Assembly (NCBI GenBank): GCA_030248295.1
Contig: JASANH010000523.1
Span: 868,001-932,000 of the forward strand
Source of the DNA: Mesodorylaimus sp. YZB2_4
Taxonomy: Eukaryota > Nematoda > Enoplea > Dorylaimida > Dorylaimidae
Direction of reading: 5' to 3'
DNA: 64,000 nucleotides
In this document: positions 44,301 through 56,634 of the stretch, one piece after another
Layout of the letters: every line of letters starts with the position of its first letter
Numbering within the stretch: position 1 is the stretch's first letter
The notes under the pieces: model-generated
Seen by the model: the letters and a program-made list of their open reading frames with translations, nothing else
Database searches by the model: none
What the model was told of the DNA's origin: nothing
Position numbers and translations under genes: made by a program

Positions 44301-47296
44301 CATTTTCTGGGGGTTCCAGGCGAGCAGTTGGGTTCCATTTTCCAGGTGGTACGATGACGGATTGACTGAGAAGCTCGTCAACAGCGTACGCCAACTCATA
44401 CCCGTGTCTGGCTTTGTAACATACGCGAGAGAATACCTGAAAAGACAAACCACGCCTAAGGGGTGCTAGCGGTATCTGATGTCATTACAGTGAATGCCTC
44501 GGCTAGGGTAGTGCGTGATCGACACCCGTATTGCGTGCTCTAGACTCGCCCTGGCTTCTATCCTCGCAATGGGAGGTCAGTGCTTGCCTTGCTCGCGGGG
44601 TCGTGTGTGATTTATTTGGCACCGCTGATGCGCTTCGAAAGTAAAGCGAGTAGACAACCTCGGCTGGCGAGCACTTCCAGGGTTCAAAGCCCACCTGAAA
44701 TATTTCAAGACGACCAGGGTCCAGGATTTTTTAAAAAATTTTTGTGGGTTAGGCCATGCCGCCCCAGTTCCCCACGGGACTTTCAACCCGTTTTGCCGAC
44801 AGCCGGCCAGCAGTCATGATATGATAAGCGGACCGTGAGGTGACCAGCTCTCAGGGCAGCCCCTCTGTGTGTCTCCATTAGAAGCACCTCCATACGAGGG
44901 CATCCTGTGCCAGCACTAGCATCCCAGGATGATACTGGGCGAGAAGGGAGGGACCTTCCCGACCGGTGTTCGAGAACCAGTTTCCCTGATTTTCTACTCG
45001 TTCGGCGTACGCCACTTGACGGTACCCCGTGAGTCGCCCAGAGCCAGGTGTACAAGGCCAGCGATGGAATTACTAACTGCCGTCGAAGACCGGTTGCCAC
45101 TCTGAGAACAGGATTACTAAACTGGCGTTCCTAGCCGGAACACTTCGAGAATACGGTCTCAGAACTGCGGCCTCCCGGTCAGGGATGCTGAGCGAAGCAT
45201 TGCGGGACCAACGCCTTAACCAACTGAGCCACCGCGGCTCCCACCAGTGTCTAGGATGCTCTCAGGTGGATAACCCGAATACAGACAGCAGCATTGACGT
45301 ACATGCTGGTCTCACGTTAGAACAGCCTTGCTTCTACGGTTCGACTGCTTTAACAGGCAAGAGGCTTCCCCGAAACAAAGCAGAACTCCAAAAACAGTCC
45401 GCACTTTTTGTGTATGAAGTAGTTCTCCAAAATGACCAGGACATTGCTTAGGTTCTTGAAACTAGAAGCATTGAAATAACAAAGGCCACTTCAATCATTA
45501 GGAGTGCTTTGGTCTCCCAGATGTAAGTTCCGGCTTTTTTCGCTTTTCATTCGAGTACTGGCAAACATCTTCAGTACACGGTAGGCGGATCCTGCATTGT
45601 ACTTAATAGTCGTTCACTCAAAAAGTCAACTGCTCGCAAATTTCAGCAAGGTGACTGCGAAGAATCCAGTTCCTCAAGTTGCTTCGCACTCTTATGAGTT
45701 GGCCGATGCATGAAAGACTCACCTCATCAACGAACAATGCGCCCATGCATCGCCCCAGTTGCTCGGCTTCTCTCTCCATGTGATCTGGGGGCAACAGGAG
45801 AACAAAAATAAACCGTGTGGGTATTGGAAGCTGAAAAGGTGACACGTTCGATCAACAGCACCCTTTCCAGTCCAGCTAACCTAATATCGTACCTCAGTCA
45901 CATCATTGAAAACACTGCCTCTCGAAAGGCGCACGAATTCGGAAACTGGAAAACGCATTTCGTTCACGTAGCCAATGAACACGCAAGCAGCCTCCGCAGT
46001 ATCGGGCAGTTTGCGGAATAGGCTTTGATTGATGGTCATTTTTCCAGCAGATCCGGCGCTATGCATGCCGAATTTCGGACTGTTGTTGTTGGTCAGTGTG
46101 TTCAAGGAGGTTACCGTATTGTATGGTGATGCACCCCGTGATTCTCCCGTTTCCAGAATTACATTATCATCGTAAGGCATGGCTGAAAAATCATGGCTTC
46201 TTTAATGTACTTTGGCTTTGAGAATCAGTGTCCTGGCCATATGTTATTTTATGCCTAACTTTCACTTTGCAACTTCTCGCCAGAAATGAGACATGGCAGA
46301 TGGCCTTGGTCAGAGGTGACCACCATTTTGATTTGCGATAAGGTGCAGTGAAACGTGCAATTAAGAGCAAGTTCTCAAGGACGGCTTGCCTGATCCCCGC
46401 CCCAACTATGTAGTGCACTATATGTCTTACATTTTTCTGATCTCAGGCGAGTCTTGACGAGATGTCTCTTAGGAGACATCAAGGCATCTTTGACGGCCTG
46501 CGATTCTTCATCGGTCAGATGATGTCGTTTATTCCAAGTCGAGGACAATAACTCTGAAAATGTGAAAGATCTGTTTTGGCCGCTCTATCCATCACGTAGC
46601 ACAAGTGAGTGATTACCGACAACGTGACCAAAGGAGGTTGCGTTCACATCGAAAAGGGTTGCTTGCTTTTGAAAACAAGCCCGAATTTGTAAAAGGCGTT
46701 GAATATTTAGTAAAGTCACGTGCGGCTTGGACCATCTCGATCCTCCTTCTTCCACCGTCTCTTCAAACTTTATCCATCGCGATGCCTCTTGCCAAAAAGC
46801 GACTCTTTCCAAGTGCAATTCCATGTTGGCTGATGTTGCTCCCTCGCCCGGATGGCTGACAGTCACGTTGGCCCCAGTCGTTCTGTAAACGAGCAGTTCA
46901 CAAAACAGAGGTCTAGGAGATTGATTCGAGCCATTCGAATTATCATCATCGGCATCGATTATGCTACGCAATTTGTCCAAAAGGCCTACAGTACAACGGA
47001 CGTAGGCGTTCACGTCAGCATGAGCAAAGGCTAAGAATCACTCACCCTCGCCATGGGGCTGATCACCAATTTGGATGGTCTGCGGTGATCCGAGCGGGTC
47101 CAAAATAGGATCTTAAACGGGTCTGACATGTGATACCACTCTTCGTCAAGCTTCAGTCTGGCCACTTACCGTAGACCTGCTCCCCTTGCCATAAAGTCTG
47201 ACTGGCGTTCGATAGCCGCCTTGCCACATTGATTGAATGCCTTCGTAGAAGCTGAGTCAGCTCGGCACTGTTGTGACGACTTCCAGTGGGCTGCAT
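41386..47296 (-). CDS. SLC4 family bicarbonate transporter
   Basis: The gene starts at ATG 47296 ([20 protein letters not shown]) with exon 1 ending at 47170, and stops at 41386. The cytoplasmic N-domain includes [20 protein letters not shown] (46.7-46.9 kb), the residues after ASRW, and [14 protein letters not shown] (45.8 kb), both classic SLC4 marks, then [13 protein letters not shown] and [15 protein letters not shown] (44.2-44.4 kb). The membrane domain follows: [20 protein letters not shown] (43.75 kb), a glycosylated third loop with NxT/S sites (43.2 kb), [34 protein letters not shown] (42.6 kb), [19 protein letters not shown] and the C-terminal [18 protein letters not shown]. The WIKFEE form of the N-domain is closer to Na+-coupled NBC types than to AE1; Na+ dependence remains inference. 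Introns carry repeats R1 and R3. Exon boundaries in the 46-47 kb part are approximate. Confidence 0.87.
42168..42345 (-). repeat. Dispersed repeat family R3, copy 2
   Basis: Reverse-complement match of 17693-17850 along about 170 bp, inside an SLC4 intron. Shared blocks are CAAGTCTTGCGACTAT (here on the plus strand) and TCGATTACTCTCTCCCAC. Confidence 0.7.
44735..45240 (-). repeat. tRNA-derived SINE family R1, copy C (most complete)
   Basis: About 505 bp inside an SLC4 intron. On the minus strand the 5' head begins GGGAGCCGCGGTGGCTCAGT and contains box A (TGGCTCAGTTGG). About 50 bases later a degraded B-box-like AGTTCTGAGACC occurs. A long body shared with copies A and B follows, and the element ends in a T/A-rich tail next to 44735. 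Copy C is the only copy here with head, body and tail. Confidence 0.8.
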
Positions 47297-50200
47297 TGTT
47301 ATCAGGGATTACTTTGTTCGAACCTTTGTCACACCTAAGAGCAGGAAGATGTCAGATGGGGCTGTCAACACGATCTCCTCCCCCCGCAGCGCCAGACCAA
47401 GTGAAGTAAAGTTTGTCGCGCCCTGCGTATTAGTTTTGAGGGAACGCGTTTGACTGCCCATAACGTCAACACCATTCGCTGTGAGCCCCAATGCCCTTTC
47501 GCGGCGCATAGACGACGACCAGATCACGAACTAATTTCATCACGACCTTAGCTAGTTTTTTCAGAGTAAAACAATTGACCACATTTTGCTTATCGTTTGT
47601 CAAACAGCCGGCGTCGTAAAAGCAGTCCAAACTTTTCTGGCAGGGCACACGAGGAAGACTAGAAGATGATGGGAACTCATTTTAGTCAAGACGAGGAGAG
47701 AACGGACGCCTGAGCACGACCCCGCCTTCTCTTGTACCACATGAGAAAGAGCACGTAGGCCGTGAAATGATCGAGCATAACTTCTTCGCACACCTAGGTG
47801 TACAAGAAACTCAAAAGGAGCAAAAAACACTAAGCAGGGTCTTACCCTTGGAAAAATGCGGCTACTATAAAAGGAAAATGAGGGAAGCAGTAATTTGTAA
47901 AGATCGTGATTTGGACCAGTTATGAGTGAGTTGAAAACCAGTTTAGGACGGATTGCTCAAATCTTTCTCCTTTATTTGGAATTTCTTTGAAAACCGGACG
48001 TCATTTGTAGAGCAAGTGCTAACGTAAGATGATCTTTCGTCAACTGCCTCAAGAATATTTGAAAGCCGAAAAACTACAGGTGCTCTCTTGAATAGATTTC
48101 AACAAGCAAGTTGTCGAAACACAAAGTTGGAACAGAACAGAGTAAACACGAGTCTCTCGGAGACTACGTACCCGCTCTTGGTGCTAAAACCTTTGTCGAA
48201 CGGGCGGCTGTTCTGAGCTACGAAGAGAGGAGGACAACGTAATTCGGGTAAGCTGAGGGACAGATTGGACACGTGAAGAAGTGCACTATTATTTGCCAGT
48301 CTGGACCAGGCGACTAATGTCGTGGTGAAAAGAACTGTGAAACAACTTTGGATGCCTAATCCACAATCTTAAACGAAGGCAATCATTCTTTATGGGCATC
48401 AAACTGTGTCCGTAACTGGTGATTGATGATCGCTCCATGAGCGCAAAGTACCAAATCCAGCAAGTATGAACAGGCTTTTAGATGCCCAAACTTATAAAAT
48501 TAAGTCCGCGAACCTACAATTTCAGGCAGTAACAAACAAGACCGGTTTCCAAATTACTATTATGTCTCCATTTTTGCTCGATCAGGCGTTTCCAGAGCAA
48601 TTTTTAATTTATTATACATTAGGGCAAAAGCGAGGACATGCGCAATCGAAGGTGTGAAAAGAATAAGTCAAATGGGGCTCCCACTCTGAGGACTACATTC
48701 ACTGCCCTAAAACTGGATGCACTGCTGCTAATGGCAATGATGAATGCTTGTCTGACGATGAAAAAAGACGAAAGGTGTAAAAGTGGCATCGAGGCCAATG
48801 CAATTTCCATGTTTGCGCTTTTTTACCGAATTATAAAAATTTGTTGTCGACGAAATAGAACCGCATGTCAAACGGGGGTATGCACAGTACAGCGGGGATG
48901 GGCACGAATCTTGGGGCAAGAAGCTACCTACCGAGCTACCTTGCCGAGCTCAGCGGTTAAGACGGCCTTTCTAAGAAAGGAGGAAGTCGATAGCGACAAT
49001 TCTATTAACGAAGACCTATATAAAAAACACTCAATAAGGAGCGTCCAGAGGATAATCTACCCCAAACGAGTATCAAATGAAGGCCGGCAGGAAGATAAAC
49101 GCGAGTGAGGTTCGTTCTCGAAAGTCCGACCTGCACTCGGCTATGCAGTACTAGACGAAGCTCTTTAGATAAAAAAACTCGGACGGTTTCGAAAACTAAT
49201 CTCAGTTTTCATCCGAGATAACACTTCCTGGCAAATATTTACATGTGCGCCATCCCAAAATATTGATCTTTGACTGACGGTGAGCCTAATGAACTTTTGC
49301 CGAAATGGGCTATTCGTTTACGAAATTTGGCCGTTATGGCGTTCATAGCAGCTGCTGTAGTTTGACCTCGGTCTACTAGTCAGCCAATAAGTAACCAAAC
49401 TGCTGCTTCCGTCGAGTTTAAATAATGGTTTGGCCCGCAGGTTAGAGGAATCAATACGCCCAGGCATCCATTTCGAAAACTTCAAATGCAGACGTCATTG
49501 AAATGGCAAGTTTTTCGAAGGTGGGCATTGCTTGCCACTTTCAAGCAGTTTTCCCAACACCGAGGGTTTAGTTGACAAAAACACATCAGGTGACATTCTG
49601 CTACAAATAACTTGTTGACTTCAATTCCTGGCCTGTTTTGCGAAAAACAGAGTGTAAAAAAGTGTTCCAATAAAAATCATATTCATTGCACAAAACACGA
49701 GTATATGGCGCGCAGGGGTCGATTCGAAAAAGGATACTCGACGCCGGGGATGGATAGATGTAGAGATGTGGTGCGAAGGTGGTAGGTAGCTGATAGGCTA
49801 AGCGCGGTATGGCAGTCGATTATTGATAGACAGGCTCAGCCTCGGATAGCCTCACCAAGGATACGCCAGGTAAGACTGGCGGGGGCCCTGCACGGGCATT
49901 TGGAGAGGAGGCTAGGAGCCAAAAGTGTAGTCGAATAGAGCCTTTATTGATTTCCTCAATGACCGTCTACTCTACTCCATGCGTAGGGTGCTTCCTTTTC
50001 CACAACCTTTTACAATGGTGACAGTTTCAAAAATCGGCAGTAGCCATGCTTTTACTCGGCAGGTCTTCCAGTAAATCACTGCTTACTGCCTATTCTGAGT
50101 AGAAGGTTGGGCCAGCGTCGTCATCCCCTTTCAAAGTGACCATTCTATTGGTAAGTATGTAGTCGTTGGTTAGGCGTGTCCTGGGTTGCCGGATGCACGC

Positions 50201-51279
50201 ATGAGAAAACGGGTGTGATAAGGAAAGGAATTGCAATTTAGGAGCTTTTTCTTTGGGTAAATGTTGGGGGGGGGGGGCATTCCCACCAACCATCAATATA
50301 CGTCGATGGTAGTCCCACGAGTGGCCGTTTTCCTGGTTGTCTGAAGGAATGAAATTCCATCTGTTGCACGACTCGGGCTTAAGATTAGACAGTGTATTAT
50401 CGGCATTGCGCCTTGCGGGCTTAGCGCCTGCTCAACCATAATCCCACGCGGGTCCCGAACTCGAAGCTACCACTTTTCCTTTTCCTTAAAAGGTTGCGGG
50501 AAAATGCTTTGAGCGATAGGCCCCGCCGACTAAAACAGGCAAGCAAGACATTCATCGAGTCAACTGTGGATGCTGAGACTGACATGGACGAATTGCTTGT
50601 GCAAACCTATCATTTATCACTCCTTCCAGTCTACACTTGTGCAAATTTACAAGCCCCGACCGAGTACAGAATGACACCGATAAGAAACCTAACGTAAAAC
50701 ACATCCGGTGGGTCAGCCCAGGGATGTACTGCACAAAAGAAAATGTCTAAAAAAGTGTGAGGGCTAAAAAATCGAGCGCTAAGGAAGAGTACGTTATAAA
50801 AGGTTATTACCAACTGATAAACTGATAACGATACTCTTGCTGTCAAAATGGTTCACACATCACGGTGATGTTCATTGCCAAGCGGATTTTAGAGTCATTG
50901 CCTAGTCTTCGCCTCTCCGTCATTTCCCTAAACCTAAAAGCTAACTAAATGGAAAAAGCAGTTTGAGTCTAACAGGTAAAAAGTTTAAGCTGGCTGCGAC
51001 ACAAAAAGCTTAGCTATAAAGATTGGATGAGGCATATTAACTATACAAAAGATCACGTGTCGAGACGCGCTGGACAGCATGCTCATCACAAGCAGCCGAG
51101 TTATCAAATATGCATGAAAAATAACGAAAAATGCTCCCTTTTTAATTAGTTGACGTGAGATACAGAAGATCTGACAGACTGTTCTTTTTATCTCTCATGT
51201 TGGGAAGAGTTCGTAAAAACAAAATTTGAAAGAAATATGGTGAAGCCAGGTAGAATGCCAAGGGGACGACTGACGATGA
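47297..51279. other. Gene-poor 4-kb stretch
   Basis: No gene I can support. Open frames at 47466-47830 (minus) and 48638-49108 (plus, 156 codons, rich in K, R and C) have no recognisable domain. Near 50265 there is a run of 13 G. The 49700-49920 part is GC-richer than its surroundings and could be a repeat, but it matches nothing else in the window. Confidence 0.4.
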
Positions 51280-51499
51280 GGTCGCGTCCCTGGCGAAGAT
51301 ACGCGAATTGATATTGGCTTGTACTGAATCTATGACACGTTGGACAGGCCATACGGCTAATTGCAGCGAAAGGCGTCTTATGGAAAGGATGCAAGGATGC
51401 AAGCAGAATGCAAGCAGACTTGAGCGCAGCGGCACACTTCGAGGTTTCATTGTTAAGACAGTTTTGGCCAAAATTTTGCAAGATTTGAAATGCTGCAAG

Positions 51500-51990
51500 C
51501 CACTTGTAACGCATTTTTGTGTTTTAGACAATAAGAAAACTATCCAGCACTGGCTCTGTCATAGGTCGACTTCGCTCAGGCAGTTCGCGTTTGGCGGACC
51601 ACACGGTCGAAAACATCAGGGGTTGAGTTCAAGAAAATCCTTAATAATAAGCGAGAAAACTGGCAGCTGAGCTGCACACATCGAAGTCGTCTGTTCATCG
51701 AGTATTGCATGAACAACTTATCGAAAACTCAAGGTTCACGGCTTGGCACGCTCAGATGGCCCACCGGCTCCATTGATCCAACGCAGCTACGGTGGGTCGC
51801 GCGTCAAAAAAGGGGGATGGTCAATGCGAAACAGCGTCGATGTATTGACTCGTTAAAGCGGCAGTTGGTCCACAAATGGGAAAAATTATCGATGAATATC
51901 GTGTGTGCTGCGACTGATAGTTGGATGACTGATTGAAGTTAGCTGTGATCGCAAAGAGAGATTCGAACATTTGTTGTAATAAGCTAGACA
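51500..51990 (+). mobile_element. Relic of a Tc1/mariner-type transposon with the catalytic core deleted
   Basis: Several reading frames must be combined. An N-terminal helix-turn-helix-like part (TYRKLKVHGLARSDGPP) is followed within 60 bases by a C-terminal end of mariner type: IDPTQLRWVARQKRG, then CIDSLKRQLVHKWEKLSMN, then DSWMT, and in a shifted frame RLKLAVIAKRDSN. The D-E/D catalytic core normally found between these parts is absent. Stops and frame changes show it is dead. The match is by eye and only moderate. Confidence 0.5.
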
Positions 51991-52362
51991 TGTTGTATAT
52001 CCAATGATTCCTAGTTAAGTTAAAATGCTCCACGACGTTTCCTTGTGGAGAAAATGAAGAAACGTTTGTCTGGAGACTTAACACCATATTAATCCTGATT
52101 CCGTAATCTTGTGTTTCCAATGTTCCTCAGCGCGCTAACGAGCTTGTGTTTGAAAAAAGTATGAAATTCAGTCAATGTGCACTGCAGTCATTCGAAGCAC
52201 TGCCGCGGGGTCTAGTCGATACCACTTTGCTGGAGGGGTCCCTTGCTCTCGAAGGTGCTTTTGTTTCACATTTACAATACTGTAGATTCAAGTCTGCGGA
52301 TTAAGGTCTGTTCGCGATATACCCTCCCTCTTCTATAACGCATAGCTACTGTGATATAGACA

Positions 52363-52411
52363 CAAGGTGGTATTTCTCATTCTTTGTCTAACAATGAGAA
52401 ATAGCACCTTG
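52363..52411. repeat. Short hairpin
   Basis: Arms of 19 bases (52363-52381 and 52393-52411) pair with one mismatch around an 11-base loop. The left arm is CAAGGTGGTATTTCTCATT. It may be a terminal remnant of a small transposon or a structured RNA; nothing else supports either. Confidence 0.5.
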
Positions 52412-52874
52412 AAAATGATCAGAATCACAGCGCGATGTAAATAATGGATGCACTGTGTCATTTGCTGTAGAAAGTTGATCAGAGGACTGCCCTGAATATG
52501 CTATTGTCGAATCAAAATGGGATGGATCTGACATGGCATCCAGCATATTCACTTCGAAATCTTGGTCTTCATAGCTGTATACTCTACCTATCTGTAACTC
52601 GTTATCAATACAACAATCCATGTCGCACACATATAAATTTTCAAAACCGCTTGATCGGCTTTACTGAAAAGCTCGAGACACCTGTCTCGTGAATGGATGC
52701 ACAGCGCACGATGCCGGGAAGATAGATTGCTGTGTCGACAATATGAGGCGGCTCAAGCTCTGTGCTCGGCCATACCTCGGCCTCAAATCAGCTTTAACTA
52801 GTTTCTGAGTCGTGCACCCGTTTTGTTGTCGCACTGGAGGTCCCGAGGACGGCGTCTTGTCTTGTAGCTACAAC

Positions 52875-53958
52875 ATGCATTTCAAGTACATAACCGTACT
52901 CGTATGTATATTTTTTAACGATGTCGCAGGTGAGGTTTTTTTTGCTGTTTCGTGTTGTAAAAAATCGCTAACAATTTTAGCCAGTTACCACCTGCTTCAA
53001 CGGATGCGACGGGACAGTGATAACCCGGGAATCATGATTCCTTCCGACGATGATCCACAGCCGTACGAAGCGCTCGGCAGTGACAACTTGGCACCCTGGT
53101 TTCCACTTACGCATTCGTTCGCAAATGGCATGTCAGTGAACAAGGGTGATAATACTGAAGTGAACGGCAACCTGAACGTGCCTGTACTCGCATGGAACCA
53201 TTTATGGGATATGAAAGGCCATTTCAAGTTCGGGCCTGACAACACCTGGTGGAACTATGGACATATGCTCTCACCAGCAAATCCACTCAAGTTCAGCCCC
53301 GAGACAGTAGCTGCTATTTCGAGCCATCCAGGTATCGCTGCACAAAGAGGTAAGCCAGTCTGATAATCGTTTTCCCAAATCAAGTCGCTGTTTCTTTTTC
53401 ATAGCCAGGTCCGACTCCGTGCCCGTCATTCAGTTGCCCACTGGCTACGTACCGGTCAAGTGCCATCCTCCGTTGTGCAATCCTTTCGTGCACTCATTCG
53501 GCACTGGATTCCATGTTGAAGCGGCAACTTACGACGTTGTCCCCATGGATGGATCGCTAGACTTTCCAATACGCATGTCCGACGGGACCTACCGAAGATT
53601 TCCACTTTCTGGGGATTTAGACATTGCTCAGCAATCTCCCTCATTTGTTTACGGTCAAGTCGTGAGTCCAGTGAACCCATTCGCGACAAAAAATAAATCG
53701 GTCACGCAAGAGAAAAAGCTAGGGGATTCTGTCACCGCTAGGCAATCTTTAACTAATCAAAAATCTGGATTGACTGCAAGAAACCAGAAATCGTTTTTCA
53801 GGAGCAGACAGTCTTTTGCAGACACGTCTATTGCATTGGGCCAGAACAGGCGAAGCTGGAATTACCTAAACCCAGATAATAGCAATGACTCTGGACCACC
53901 TCAAATATTCACGAATACGCCGCCAATGCCCAAATTCATTTTTCCAGGTTTGAGATAA
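52875..53958 (+). CDS. Secreted protein of an unnamed two-member family (copy 1)
   Basis: Exons 52875-52929, 52981-53349 and 53405-53958 give 325 residues. The signal peptide is MHFKYITVLVCIFFNDVA. The mature protein has two conserved blocks. The first has PLTHSFANGMSVNKGD, LNVPVLAW, LWDMKG and YGHMLSPANP. The second has VIQLPTGYVPVKCHPPLCNP, then GSLDFP, RRFPLSG and a VSPVNPF close. A basic, Ser/Asn-rich tail ends in PKFIFPGLR. All three introns and phases are shared with the paralog at 62333-63576. I do not recognise an enzyme or binding domain. The pattern is that of an extracellular matrix, cuticle or seminal protein, but that is guesswork. Confidence 0.75.
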
Positions 53959-54195
53959 ACAAATGAGAAGAAGCCATTTAGTTTGTGCTCATGTGCTAGC
54001 TGAAGGGCCGTGCCGAACAGTTTTTTGGTAACTTGGTTCAGGATTGGTCTCTTTTGGCATGTACAATATCTAGTCATGAGCATAATTGACATACTACCAA
54101 TAAGTCGAAGCTCAAACTATCAGACTGTCAGAAGCCACATTTCCGGGTTACAGCAGTGACATTTTCCTTATTATTTGACTGATAACACTATCTCA

Positions 54196-54490
54196 TGTCA
54201 TCCATAGCTAATAATGTGTTTCCAACAATGAAGAATCCCGGGCCCAGTTCCAAGTTCACGTGTCTCCTGCTTCCTGTCCATGTTCACTAAATTGCAATCG
54301 ACATAAATATTGTTTGCTTCAATCATGTCATGCCATACTTTATCCAGCCAAGCACTATACAGCGCACTCGAGGGCTGAGGAACACAATAAACGACCATTA
54401 TTTTGTACCGAGGCGGGAGTCGAACCCTCCCCTGTAAGTGCGCACCCTGCGTGAGAGGCAGGCGCCTCGTCCCGCGGCTACGACCTGGGT
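54196..54490 (-). repeat. Dispersed repeat family R2, copy 2, with a tRNA-Glu-like head
   Basis: On the minus strand the element starts with a tRNA-like segment at about 54487-54415: an anticodon-type stem (CCTGC/GCAGG) around CTCTCAC, which would read CTC, and a B box GGTTCGACTCC. The D-arm part is degenerate and no clean acceptor stem forms, so it is not a functional tRNA. The downstream 150 bp match 40500-40655. It could be a SINE or a tRNA-associated insertion. Confidence 0.55.
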
Positions 54491-54499
54491 GAGCCCCGA

Positions 54500-56050
54500 T
54501 CTGTTTCGAAAAAGGTGAGCACCGATCTGACTTTTGTTTATCGGGCATAACTTGAAAAGAGCTCGAATGTCCGTGACCGCACAGTCGATGTGCTACAAGA
54601 AGGCTGTCTGAAGGAATGTCCATTTCCGATGTTGTATGGAGAGTTAAAAGTTCTGTGCCGCAATCGTCGCGACAATGATCATTTCCTCATAATATGGCCA
54701 AATTGCCAAACCTGTGCGGCTTAGAGCATGCTCAGACAGATGCCACGATGGGCTTGTTTCATGCGCATCTTTGTTCATCACAGTCAGCTTTTTTATCTCG
54801 ACTGCTGACTTCAAACCAGTGCGAAAAGATAAGCTAGCTTCTAATTAGCCGTTAGTCAATTAATTTTCACCTATTACGATCAAACTGATCTCCCCAATTC
54901 TGGCAATTCTGATGGCTTCCTGGCTGCGAGCTCGCAGCAGTAACCCCACTAAAATTACAGCCTGTGCAGACAGCAGGGATCGCTCACAACTTACAATTTG
55001 TGCAATACAACACAGAGTCCGTCTGCGCACGAAGCAGGCAGGTAAATGCAAGAAAAAAAGAGCACCAGAGCTCGTCGGCTGATGCACATCATGTGATCTT
55101 CGCTTCCGTCGACAGCGCGAAGTACGCTCATATCAAAAACTAAGACAACGGAAAACTAGGGTAATCGTCGCTGCCGAAGATTGTATTGAAATGAGAGTCC
55201 AGATTTACATGACAAGGGAAAGTTATGGCCGTCCTGCTTTGTTTTCGCAATAATTCATATCCTCCGTCAACTACCGCCTGTTTGCGCCCGGCTGGAAAAC
55301 ACATTCTTGCTTGTTCGAGTAGGAGAAACCGCTTATGGCAAACTGCGTTTACTTATTTTCTTTCTCTTTCGCTATGGTGATCAGGTGCTCAAGTGTGGTA
55401 TGGTATACAGTATACGTATGTCAAGGAAAAGATCATTTTGCACGTACGAGTTAATGTACTACACACGCATGCGCGCCTGGTGTGAGATCCTGTCGACCTG
55501 TCCGTATTACATATAGTACATGCCTGAACTGGCATATCATATATCATCGGCATGTTGGAACATATCCAGATAAGCTTACTGACTGATTGTGAGCCTATGC
55601 GCCTCTTTGGGGGCCCAAAAAAAAAAGGTTGAAAGGGAGAAGTGAACTGCTTGGCGGGGAAACTGGGTGTACCCATTGGGCTTTTCCTTTGCGCTAAGTG
55701 CCTGCTGCCTGCAAAAACCGTCTGATCGTAGGACATGTATACTCTATACGCATGAAATCCTTGGCCTATCCCAGGACGAACTAGGACAAGCCAGTGGACG
55801 GCCTTAGTCACAGGAACGAACCCACGTAGCCCACGACACCTCGTGTATCGTTTATTCGTCAACCACACACAAGGGCCGTTTAGGCTCGCAACTCGGAGGG
55901 CGGCCGCACGTGTCGATCCTGACGGAGGTTCTGATGGTCCTCAGCCCGAATTGTTCAGAGTGCAATTCAGACCAGGAACTCAATACCGGTCGCCGCCCAA
56001 TTCCTGCAAACCAAACCAGTCACTCGGCCTCGATATCACTCTCGGCCTCG
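54500..56050. other. Repeat-rich intergenic, nothing supported
   Basis: No exon can be supported. A cluster of TATACAGTATACG-like words lies near 55400. The GC content rises after 55900, leading into the direct repeat below. Confidence 0.35.
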
Positions 56051-56067
56051 TGCCTGGCCCTGACCAG

Positions 56068-56634
56068 GAGAGGCAGACCAGTTCCCTGAACCAGTGCACT
56101 GATAGGTGCAGATAAGTGTATCCACGCCTATTACACTCCTCCCCTCCTTAAAAGAAGCGTGACCCCACGCTTCCCGTGAAACGAAGGGCACCTCCAGATA
56201 AGGGGGCACACCAGACAGAAAAATGTCCAGGTCCGTCAGGTAAAGGCAACAGGAATCAGGGATGACCAGGAGATCCCAACACCAAACCCGGCAGACCAAA
56301 AAGTCCACCAAAGGGGTTCAGCGAACCAAGGCAGGCGCGGCTGGCTACCCTCCGACGGCCCTAGGGGTCTACAAGGAACGCATACACGGGAGGCCTACGG
56401 CAGCAACACTCAACGCAACGCAGCCCATCACCCCAAGATCACTGAGCAATCACCAAAGATCACAAGGCGTTGTGGCTTCAGTGACCGCAGGCGACGGAGG
56501 CTGAAAGAAAGAGCGCACTCCAAACCTCCCTCGAGTGCCCAGAGCCCCTGGCAGAATCAGACACCTAGGAGAGGCAGACCAGTTCCCCGAACCAGTGCAC
56601 TGATGCAGATAAGTGTATCCACGCCTATTACACG
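56068..56634. repeat. Direct repeats of about 68 bp, possible degenerate LTR pair
   Basis: The words AGGAGAGGCAGACCAGTTCC, AACCAGTGCACTGAT and AGATAAGTGTATCCACGCCT occur in the same order at 56068-56138 and 56567-56634, about 500 bp apart. After the first copy comes CTCCTCCCCTCCTTAAAAG. The arrangement may be the ends of an old LTR element or a partial duplication. No reverse transcriptase or integrase sequence is visible. Confidence 0.5.

Noticed and set aside
48638..49108. 156-codon open frame as a gene
   Set aside because: It lacks a recognisable domain and splice signals and lies in a repeat-like, gene-poor part.
50258..50280. Poly-G tract as a G-quadruplex regulatory element
   Set aside because: A single run of 13 G without further spaced G-tracts is weak evidence and may be a sequencing-prone homopolymer.
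54415..54487. Functional tRNA-Glu gene
   Set aside because: The anticodon-type stem and B box are present, but the acceptor stem does not pair and the D-arm is degenerate, so it is a tRNA-like repeat head.
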